NCBI GenBank assembly: GCA_947381875.1
Contig: CANCXY010000136.1
Span: 1-9,102, forward strand
DNA: 9,102 bases
DNA from: an uncultured Clostridia bacterium
Lineage (GTDB): Bacteria; Bacillota; Clostridia; Oscillospirales; Ruminococcaceae
Reading direction: 5' to 3'
Both the position numbers and the translations under genes were made by a program. Positions 1 through 5,073 of this stretch are shown piece by piece. How positions within the stretch are numbered: position 1 is the first letter of the stretch; every line of letters begins with the position of its first letter. The notes below the pieces were generated by a model. It ran no database searches. It had not been told where the DNA came from and saw only the letters and a program-made list of their open reading frames with translations.

Positions 1-59
1 AAAGGGGGCAAGCCCCCTTTGGAAACCCATCATGGCGCAACAATTTCATTGTTGCGCCC
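1..59 (+). repeat. Hairpin-block repeat, copy 1 (partial: hairpins B and C)
   Basis: Two strong stem-loops in a row. Hairpin B (1-22) has arms AAAGGGGGC and GCCCCCTTT around AA and is cut by the window edge. Hairpin C (34-58) has perfect 11-base arms GGCGCAACAAT / ATTGTTGCGCC around TTC. The same order, with a nearly identical linker, recurs at 8855-8914, so this is a dispersed intergenic repeat and not a chance palindrome. Whatever lies 5' of it, including a likely hairpin A, is outside the window. Confidence 0.85.
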
Positions 60-120
60 CCCTGATTGTTGGAAATCGGCGCTTTTTCCCGCTTGGCGTG
101 TGGGGGGTGCCTGCGAAAAA

Positions 121-165
121 CCCCGCTGAAGGTTTTGGAAATACGGCCTTCGGCGGGGATTTTTT
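121..165 (+). terminator. Rho-independent terminator, possibly bidirectional
   Basis: Twelve-base stem CCCCGCTGAAGG (121-132) / CCTTCGGCGGGG (147-158) with one G-T pair and a 14-base loop, followed by a run of six T at 160-165. A run of five A at 116-120 on the other side would give a T-run on the minus strand, so it could work in both directions. It would end transcription of a gene to the left of the window and insulate the PadR promoter. Confidence 0.6.
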
Positions 166-208
166 ACCACATTCCCGGAGGCGGGGCATTTGTTTTTTTC
201 TGTTCCTC

Positions 209-237
209 TTGACATTCTCGAATATCGAGTATATAAT
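209..237 (+). promoter_or_regulatory. Consensus sigma-A promoter of the padR-DUF2812 operon
   Basis: TTGACA at 209-214 and TATAAT at 232-237 are both perfect consensus hexamers with an ideal 17-base spacer. The expected transcript start is near 243-245, giving a leader of about 35 bases before the ATG at 279. The spacer is almost entirely occupied by an operator-like palindrome, so a strong promoter held down by a repressor is the natural reading. Confidence 0.9.
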
Positions 238-265
238 GCTGCTATGGATACTCGATATTCGAGAA
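215..265. promoter_or_regulatory. Twin operator, probably bound by the PadR repressor
   Basis: TTCTCGAATATCGAGT (215-230) and ACTCGATATTCGAGAA (250-265) are exact reverse complements of each other over 16 bases. Each is itself a palindrome, CTCGA-3-TCGAG. The first fills the promoter spacer; the second lies just downstream of the expected transcript start. Centres are 35 bp apart. PadR repressors usually bind such inverted repeats at their own promoters, so autoregulation by the adjacent gene is inferred, not shown. Confidence 0.8.
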
Positions 266-278
266 TAGGAGGGATGGT

Positions 279-608
279 ATGCCGCGGGCAAAATTTCAGA
301 CGCTCACCGAACAGATGTTTTATATCCTTCTCTGCCTGAAAGAGGAGTGCTATGGCATGGATATTTTGGACAAAGTTCCCGCTATGACCTGCCGCCGTGT
401 GACCGTAGGTTCCGGCACGCTGTATAACCTGTTAGAACAGTTTGACCAGGCAGGGATGATCCGGGAAACGAAAGTGGAGGGGCGTCGGCGCAGCTATATC
501 CTGACAGACTACGGGCGGGAAATGCTGGAACGGGAATATCAGCGCATCAGCGCGCAGGCGGAGGACTTCCGCAGGATTTTCAGGGAGGATGGGGAAAATG
601 AAAGATAA
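279..608 (+). CDS. PadR family transcriptional repressor
   Basis: This is a 109-residue winged-helix DNA-binding protein of the short PadR type. The N-terminal two thirds (about 5-85) matches the family pattern: a helix with the TEQMFYILLCL type sequence, then YGMDILDKV, a recognition region ending GSGTLYNLLEQ, and a wing with EGRRRSYILTDYGREML. The short C-terminal helix (about 85-109) is the usual dimerisation element. The start is fixed by AGGAGGG at 267-273, five bases before ATG. The gene overlaps the DUF2812 gene by 11 bases, so the two are translationally coupled. The promoter carries two copies of a palindrome that this protein probably binds, making it an autorepressor released by a ligand or by a change in its partner. 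The family assignment is secure; the ligand is unknown. Confidence 0.93.
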   Translation: MPRAKFQTLTEQMFYILLCLKEECYGMDILDKVPAMTCRRVTVGSGTLYNLLEQFDQAGMIRETKVEGRRRSYILTDYGREMLEREYQRISAQAEDFRRIFREDGENER

Positions 609-2019
609 AAAGCGCACATGGGAAACGTTCTCTTTTTACGACCATTCCGGGCTGGAAAAGCGCCTGACACAAATGGCGGAAAAGGGCTGGCTGCTGGAAA
701 GCATTGGTTCATTTCTGTGGACATACCGCAAAATAGAGCCCAAAAAACTGACGTTCTGCGTCTGCTGGTTCCCAAAAGCGTCCGCGTTCGACCCAGGGCC
801 GTCCGAGGAGCAGCAGACGTTCTATGACTTCTGCGCGCACACCGGCTGGGTACTGGCCGGGGCGTTCGGCCAGATGCAGATATTTTATAACGAGTCGCCC
901 GACCCCATCCCCATTGAAACAGACCCCGTGATGGAAGTAGACGCCATCCACCGTGCCGCAAAACGCACCACCCTGCCCTCCCATCTGGCGCTGCTGGTGA
1001 TGGCGCTGCTGAATGGCGCCCTGTTTATCTCCCGCCTGCTGAGCGACCCGGTGGGCGTGCTGGCCAGCGCCGCCAACCTGTTCACGGGTCTTTGCTGGAC
1101 GGACCTGACCCTGCTCACAGCGGTGGAATGCGGCAGTTACTTCCTCTGGCACCACAGGGCAGTCAAAGCAGCCGCGCAGGGGGAATTTCTGGAAACAAAA
1201 AGCCATCGGTGGATCCAGTTCCTCTGCCTGGCCGTGGTGGGGCTGGGGATGGTGTACTATTTTGCCAGCCTCCTCACTTCCAAAAATCGGATGATGCTGG
1301 CGGTGGCCCTTCTGATGTTTGGCGTATACCTGCCGGGCGTGTTTCTGCTGACCTATGGCGTCAGGGCGTTCCTGAAAAAGAAAAAGGCCCCCGCCGGGGT
1401 CAATCGGACCGTGACGATCCTGTGCACTTTTGTAGTGGCTTTCGCCCTGGTCGGCGGGATAACAGCGGGCGTGCTGTTCGGCTCCTCCCACGGCTGGTTT
1501 GCCGGTGATGACGCTACCTACGAATACCACGGCAGCATGTTCACCGCCCCGCAGGATGAACTGCCCCTGACCGTAGAAGACCTGCTGCCTATAAACTACG
1601 ACGGTTACACGCGGGAACAGACAAGTGAACAATCTTTCCTGTTGGCCCAATACGAAGCCTGCCAGCGCCCCCGTTTTGACGCCGCAAATTTCAAAGAAAT
1701 GCCCACCTTAGAATATACGGTAACTCTGGTAAAACTCCCCTCCCTGTACAATCTTTGTAAAAACGCGCTGCTTGCGGACTGGGCGGACGATTGGCACCCG
1801 GAAGGGGAAAAAGATTACGCAATACCTGTCGACCCCGCCCCCTGGGGCGCAGAGGAGGCTTACCAGTTGGCAAATCAGGAGTACGGCCCGGAAAATATGT
1901 TCCTGTTATGTTATCAGGACAGGTTTGTAAAAATTGATTTCGGCTATGACTGGGAAGTAACGCCGGAGCAGATGTCCCTTGTGTCGGAAAGGCTTGGGGA
2001 TGCCGGGCATAGGGCATAA
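598..2019 (+). CDS. DUF2812 domain membrane protein, partner of PadR
   Basis: A 473-residue protein with three parts. Residues 1 to about 115 (with WETFSFYDHSGLEKRLTQMA and EKGWLLESIGSFLWTYRK) are a DUF2812 domain, a family often encoded next to PadR regulators. Residues about 129-295 hold roughly five hydrophobic segments (near 129-147, 155-184, 205-225, 232-256 and 270-295). The remaining 175 or so residues are soluble, with many acidic residues and tryptophans. The biochemical role of DUF2812 proteins is not established; a membrane sensor or effector controlled by PadR is inference. I chose the ATG at 598 because AGGGAGG (582-588) sits nine bases upstream; the in-frame ATG at 589 abuts that site and looks too close. 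It overlaps the padR stop, so both are made from one mRNA. Confidence 0.85.
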   Translation: MKDKKRTWETFSFYDHSGLEKRLTQMAEKGWLLESIGSFLWTYRKIEPKKLTFCVCWFPKASAFDPGPSEEQQTFYDFCAHTGWVLAGAFGQMQIFYNESPDPIPIETDPVMEVDAIHRAAKRTTLPSHLALLVMALLNGALFISRLLSDPVGVLASAANLFTGLCWTDLTLLTAVECGSYFLWHHRAVKAAAQGEFLETKSHRWIQFLCLAVVGLGMVYYFASLLTSKNRMMLAVALLMFGVYLPGVFLLTYGVRAFLKKKKAPAGVNRTVTILCTFVVAFALVGGITAGVLFGSSHGWFAGDDATYEYHGSMFTAPQDELPLTVEDLLPINYDGYTREQTSEQSFLLAQYEACQRPRFDAANFKEMPTLEYTVTLVKLPSLYNLCKNALLADWADDWHPEGEKDYAIPVDPAPWGAEEAYQLANQEYGPENMFLLCYQDRFVKIDFGYDWEVTPEQMSLVSERLGDAGHRA

Positions 2020-2022
2020 CAG

Positions 2023-2062
2023 AAAGGCTCATGCACAGCCGCCACACTGTACATGAGCCTTT
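2023..2062. terminator. Stem-loop just after the DUF2812 gene
   Basis: Perfect 11-base arms AAAGGCTCATG (2023-2033) and CATGAGCCTTT (2052-2062), extended inside by ACAG/CTGT after one mismatch, leaving a loop of about 8 bases. It begins four bases after the stop codon. The T-run after it is only three long, so on its own it is a weak terminator. It may protect the 3' end or serve the convergent minus-strand gene as well. Confidence 0.5.
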
Positions 2063-2087
2063 GTGTCCGATAAAATCAGCAAGCGTA

Positions 2088-2107
2088 TGTACAGCCAAAC
2101 CTGTACA
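2088..2107. repeat. Small inverted repeat TGTACAG-6-CTGTACA
   Basis: Perfect 7-base arms TGTACAG (2088-2094) and CTGTACA (2101-2107). TGTACA also occurs at 2048-2053, in the preceding stem-loop. It lies between two convergent genes, so a role in RNA structure is more likely than a promoter operator, but no function can be assigned. Confidence 0.4.
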
Positions 2108-2138
2108 CAACCTACACCCTGCAAATGAAAGCAAGGCA

Positions 2139-2174
2139 CGCCGGGAACTTTCAAGCGTCCCGGCGAATTTTTTT
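2139..2174 (+). terminator. Rho-independent terminator of the padR-DUF2812 operon
   Basis: Eight-base stem CGCCGGGA (2139-2146) / TCCCGGCG (2158-2165) with an 11-base loop, followed by AA and seven T. This is the best terminator in the intergenic region, oriented for the plus-strand operon. It stops transcription just before the end of the convergent XRE gene. Confidence 0.75.
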
Positions 2175-2188
2175 GCCGGTTGCGGGAC

Positions 2189-2431
2189 TCATTTAATCTC
2201 CTGTTCCAATCCCTCAAACAGCGAATCATCAAAAAATGCCCGCACACTGATTCCCAGCCCGTCACAAATTTTCTGGATGGAGACAACGCCGGGATTTTTG
2301 CTTTTCGTGTTCAGCATGCTGTAAATCGTGGAGGGCGGGACGCCGCTCAGATTTGCCAGCGCGTTCACCGTGAGGCCCCGCTCTAAACACAGTGCCTGAA
2401 TCCGGCGCGCCACCGCCATTTTCGCGTTCAT
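2189..2431 (-). CDS. XRE/Cro-CI family helix-turn-helix regulator
   Basis: An 80-residue protein that is almost entirely one lambda-repressor-like HTH domain (about 6-66): ARRIQALCLERGLTVNALA forms the first helices, LSGVPPSTIYSMLN the turn and recognition helix, and VSIQKICDGLGISVRAFF the closing helices. The short tail LFEGLEQEI is typical of this group of small Firmicutes regulators. It is compact, with no sensor or peptidase domain, so it probably acts as a simple dimeric repressor. The start at ATG 2431 has only a poor ribosome site upstream (GAAGGG about 13 bases away), and the ATG at 2419 is possible. It is transcribed towards the padR operon and away from the CPBP gene; its own upstream region contains several inverted repeats. 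The targets are unknown. Confidence 0.87.
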   Translation of the reverse strand: MNAKMAVARRIQALCLERGLTVNALANLSGVPPSTIYSMLNTKSKNPGVVSIQKICDGLGISVRAFFDDSLFEGLEQEIK

Positions 2432-2461
2432 TCAGACATCACGCCCTTCTATGATGCCCTT

Positions 2462-2542
2462 ATTGTATCCATATTTACAATTTTTCGTGTAGGATATATC
2501 CCAAAGCCACGGATTTGTGGTATCCTATATACGACATATACC
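2462..2542. promoter_or_regulatory. Inverted-repeat-rich control region upstream of the XRE gene
   Basis: Within 81 AT-rich bases there are two clear inverted repeats. ATTGTA-8-TACAAT spans 2462-2481. TAGGATA (2490-2496) pairs with TATCCTA (2521-2527), enclosing CCAC-6-GTGG (2507-2520). A further looser pair, GGTAT/ATACC, spans 2519-2542. On the minus strand TACAAT (2467-2462) could serve as a -10, but I see no good -35. An operator for the neighbouring XRE protein is a reasonable inference and is not demonstrated. Confidence 0.45.
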
Positions 2543-2722
2543 AAACTTATGAAAGGCAATAGATACGGTTCTAAACAGGCGGGCATTGCGCGGCCCCCCC
2601 TGCCCTTTTCCTGTTCTTTGGAGGAGGCCGGGGGCGCGGGGGCAGAGCCACCGCAAAACCTGTCTGGACACACCGGGGCAGTGCAGACGGTCTGGATAGT
2701 CGGAACGGATATGGAACAGGGA
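2543..2722. other. Non-coding GC-rich patch before the CPBP promoter
   Basis: About 180 bases between the XRE control region and the CPBP promoter. The part from about 2575 to 2700 is GC-rich (runs of C and G), in contrast with the AT-rich sequence on both sides. A reading frame open from 2549 continues into the CPBP gene, but it has no ribosome site, its translation looks like non-coding sequence (proline, glycine and serine rich), and it runs through the promoter at 2723-2751. I therefore see no gene here. Confidence 0.5.
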
Positions 2723-2751
2723 TTGCTTTTCATAATCGGGTATGGTATAAT
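2723..2751 (+). promoter_or_regulatory. Extended -10 promoter for the CPBP operon
   Basis: TTGCTT (2723-2728), a 17-base spacer, then TATGGTATAAT with the hexamer at 2746-2751. The TG one base before the hexamer makes it an extended -10 element, which compensates for the imperfect -35. Transcription would begin near 2758, about 40 bases before the GGAGG site at 2786-2790. Confidence 0.75.
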
Positions 2752-2800
2752 TTTCCTCAGTACAAACCGATCAAGCGGGATTTGTGGAGGAACTTTGAAT

Positions 2801-3478
2801 TTGAAAAGAGAGATCACCCCACGGGGTGTTGTAATTTCGCTTCTGGGTTTTATCCTTTTGTGGACGGTTGTGACAGATGCGTGGGGATATTCCTCCCACT
2901 TGTTTCCATCAGATAACGGAATGTATTTCTATGGGTTTATCAGCCGCTTTTTCTGGGTCCTGCCAGCGATTTTTTTGATTGTTGCAAATGACAGGCGCCT
3001 GCTGTTGCATAGAAAAGAATTATTTTCCCCTCCACGGTTGAACTGTCAATTTATTGTTATCCTGTTGGCGGTTCTTTTGTATTGCCTTATATCCATGTTT
3101 GCAGTACACAAGGGGCTATGGATAAATCGGGAGGTTCCCTTCTGGTTGACAGCTATAAAATATTTTGTTGTTGGCTGTGTGGAGGAAATCGTCTTTAGAG
3201 GATGGGGATATAATGCCCTTGCCAAAACGCTGCCAGACAGAAAAGCAGTGGCAATTTCCACTTTGTTGTTTGTCCTGCTCCACTGGTCCGCGTTCTGTGT
3301 CAAATTATTCAGGTTTGGCACATTTGATTACGCGGGGATTCTTGTACAGAGCTTTTCAGCATCCTTGTGGGGAATAGTAACCTGTTGGTTACTGAGAAAA
3401 TCCAGAACGCTATGGAATCCGATTCTTGCACATTTCGCTTATGATTTTCTTCTCACAATCCTGATAGGCAACAGATAA
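2801..3478 (+). CDS. CPBP family intramembrane glutamic endopeptidase (CAAX/Abi type)
   Basis: A 225-residue hydrophobic protein with about six membrane segments. The C-terminal half carries all three CPBP motifs: EEIVFR (E128, E129, R133), FVLLH (H161), and AHFAYD (H211, D215). These residues form the active site of the Rce1-like membrane proteases. Family members process prenylated proteins in eukaryotes; in bacteria many are tied to bacteriocin self-immunity or peptide maturation, but no bacteriocin peptide is visible here, so the substrate is unknown. The start is a TTG: GGAGG (2786-2790) is the only good ribosome site and lies after the promoter. TTG 2801 gives a 10-base spacing; TTG 2795 (four bases) is the alternative. 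Base composition is clearly more AT-rich than the flanking operons. A gene of unknown function follows after 30 bases. Confidence 0.87.
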   Translation: MKREITPRGVVISLLGFILLWTVVTDAWGYSSHLFPSDNGMYFYGFISRFFWVLPAIFLIVANDRRLLLHRKELFSPPRLNCQFIVILLAVLLYCLISMFAVHKGLWINREVPFWLTAIKYFVVGCVEEIVFRGWGYNALAKTLPDRKAVAISTLLFVLLHWSAFCVKLFRFGTFDYAGILVQSFSASLWGIVTCWLLRKSRTLWNPILAHFAYDFLLTILIGNR

Positions 3479-3508
3479 ATACCAGTTTGCAAATGGAGGA
3501 AATTTGAA

Positions 3509-3952
3509 ATGTGCATGGAATGTTATGTGGATAAAAACAGGATTACACCACTGTTAAATCCAGTGGACTGTTTAGAAAATCATACACAATATATTTGTGG
3601 AACCTGCGGGCGCTGCATCTGTATGGAACATGACCCAAAACGTGGATGGCAGCGATGGAATTTCCCTTTTAAGTCGTTGGAAATTGCCAAATTGTATTTG
3701 CGGACGGCCGATTTCAGCATGAAAAAGCCATGCGGCATTTATGAGATAGAAGATGTGAACGGCAGGATTTCTTACAAAATCTTTGCGGACAACGAGGACT
3801 TGCTGTTATATCTGAAAAAGAACAAAGGAAAAACCTGCAAAGACAGGAAGCCTGTTTTCATTCAGGAAGAATACAGGGAATATGCGAATACACAGATAAG
3901 GAAATTGACTTCTGACGAGATACAGAAGTATATGTCAGAGCGATACGAATAA
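3509..3952 (+). CDS. Cysteine-rich protein of unknown function, probable zinc-binding N-terminus
   Basis: A 147-residue protein that I cannot assign to a named family. The start is well supported: GGAGG at 3495-3499, nine bases before the ATG. The first 41 residues hold seven cysteines and two histidines: C2-x2-C5, C21, H25, then C30-x2-C33-x2-C36-x-C38 and H41 (YICGTCGRCICMEHD). Paired CxxC knuckles of this kind usually bind zinc. The rest (about 50-147) is mixed, charged and cytosolic in character, with a conserved-looking WNFPFKSLEIAKLYLRTAD stretch, lysine-rich patches and an amphipathic C-terminus. There is no signal peptide or membrane segment. It shares low GC content with the CPBP gene 30 bases upstream and precedes the GNAT gene by 20 bases, so co-transcription is likely. 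It could act in nucleic-acid or protein binding; function is open. Confidence 0.8.
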   Translation: MCMECYVDKNRITPLLNPVDCLENHTQYICGTCGRCICMEHDPKRGWQRWNFPFKSLEIAKLYLRTADFSMKKPCGIYEIEDVNGRISYKIFADNEDLLLYLKKNKGKTCKDRKPVFIQEEYREYANTQIRKLTSDEIQKYMSERYE

Positions 3953-3972
3953 ACATCAGAGGATATAAGGAT

Positions 3973-4866
3973 ATGAGAACAATGGATGAAAAATCTATAC
4001 GTCCCTTTTCCGCCGAAGAAATGGAGACGCTTTCCCTGTTTGCCGAGCGCCTGAACGCGCGCAGGGAAACGGGGTCAACTTTCTGCTGTTCCCGCGCACA
4101 GGACATCCGGCGGGATTTCGAGGCCACCGCCGCCCACGGCTTCGCCTGTTGGGAAGGACCAGTGCCATTGGGCCTTGTGAGCTGCTTTCCCGACGAGGAA
4201 AAACACAACGCCGACTGCACTCTGCTCATCGCCGCCTCCGAAACCGCCTACAGCGCGATTGCCGCACCCCTTCTCAGCGCCGCGCGGGCCACGCTCCCGC
4301 CCAAAACAGCCTGCACATTCTTCTTCCCGACAGAAAACGCCGATTGCCGCCATTTTTTAGAGCAGGCAGGGGCAGAGCGTCAGGAAAATGAATATATCCT
4401 GCTTTTGCGGCGGGCCGATTGGCACGAAGCGCCCTGCCCCGCCGTCCAGCCGCGCCCTGTGCGGGATGAGGAACAGGCGGCCTTTGCCGCCCTGCATGAC
4501 GCATTGTTCTCCGGCGTATATGCCTCCGGTGCCGATATCTGGGCCGACAGGGACCAGGCCCGACGGCTCTATGTGATTCCCGACGCGGCGGGGATCGCCG
4601 CCTACGGTGTCCTGAAAACGACAGGCGGCGAAAAAGCCACGGCGGAGATGCTTGGCGTCCGCCCGGACATGCGCTGGCGCGGCCTGGGGCGGGCCATGCT
4701 GAATCACCTGGCGCGTCAGGCGTTCAGCCGTTTCGGCGCAGCGTCGCTGGAACTGGTGGTGGACGCCGACAACACCGGCGCGCTGCGGCTGTATCTGAAT
4801 ACAGGCTTTCAGATTCAGCAGGAAAACAACTGCTATATTTTGAAACAGGGAAAGGATTGCCCATGA
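3973..4866 (+). CDS. Tandem GNAT family N-acetyltransferase
   Basis: A 297-residue protein built from two GNAT-like halves. The C-terminal half (about 160-297) is a complete-looking domain: LGVRPDMRWRGLGRAML (about 227-243) is motif A, which holds the acetyl-CoA pyrophosphate loop (RWRGLG), and LVVDADNTGALRLYLNTGF (261-279) is motif B with the usual asparagine and tyrosine. The N-terminal half (about 8-148) is GNAT-like in length and ending, but the CoA loop is not visible, as is common when one half becomes structural. The acceptor substrate cannot be predicted. The ATG at 3973 follows AGAGGATATAAGG; the ATG at 3982 is a possible alternative. GC content and codon use return to the chromosomal type at this gene, unlike the two before it. 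Possibly in the same transcript as the CPBP gene. Confidence 0.87.
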   Translation: MRTMDEKSIRPFSAEEMETLSLFAERLNARRETGSTFCCSRAQDIRRDFEATAAHGFACWEGPVPLGLVSCFPDEEKHNADCTLLIAASETAYSAIAAPLLSAARATLPPKTACTFFFPTENADCRHFLEQAGAERQENEYILLLRRADWHEAPCPAVQPRPVRDEEQAAFAALHDALFSGVYASGADIWADRDQARRLYVIPDAAGIAAYGVLKTTGGEKATAEMLGVRPDMRWRGLGRAMLNHLARQAFSRFGAASLELVVDADNTGALRLYLNTGFQIQQENNCYILKQGKDCP

Positions 4867-4925
4867 GTATCCGCGCCGCGTGTACGCTTGCGATGGATTT
4901 CCCCACAGCAGGGACAGGAAGCGCG

Positions 4926-5030
4926 TGGCAGGGGAGAGTGCCCTATCTTGAGAAGTGTTTTCCCTGTCATCCCCGTTCGGTGGATGGGGAATATACAAAC
5001 ACTCCTTGCTTTGGGCACTCCCCCCTGGCA
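4926..5030. repeat. Nested palindrome E1 between the GNAT and flavin-reductase genes
   Basis: An approximately 105-base imperfect palindrome. Outer arms 4926-4943 and 5013-5030 match at 16 of 18 positions; the middle arms AGTGTTT (4954-4960) and AAACACT (4997-5003) are perfect. The inner stem has TTCCC/GGGAA (4960-4964 / 4987-4991), CATCC/GGATG (4968-4972 / 4982-4986) and CCG-TT-CGG (4973-4980). Read on the minus strand, the left arm resembles those of the palindromes at 7364-7465 and 8953-9007. It fills most of the 207-base gap between two co-directional genes and could weaken or process the mRNA there. Confidence 0.75.
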
Positions 5031-5073
5031 GGCGCCGCAAAATTTACAGAGAAAAATACAGAGGTGGCACAGA

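Noticed and set aside
709..1650. 313-codon minus-strand open frame opposite the DUF2812 gene
   Set aside because: Its composition (glutamine, glycine, histidine rich) and the lack of a promoter or ribosome site mark it as a shadow of the DUF2812 coding strand.
2801..3952. Bacteriocin gene cluster built on the CPBP gene
   Set aside because: No short leader-plus-GG precursor peptide, ABC transporter or modification enzyme is visible; the 147-residue neighbour is too large and lacks a leader, so the idea stays a hypothesis only.
4888..5073. N-terminal extension of the flavin-reductase frame upstream of 5074
   Set aside because: The extension translates palindrome E1 and has no ribosome site, whereas GAGGTGG sits six bases before ATG 5074.
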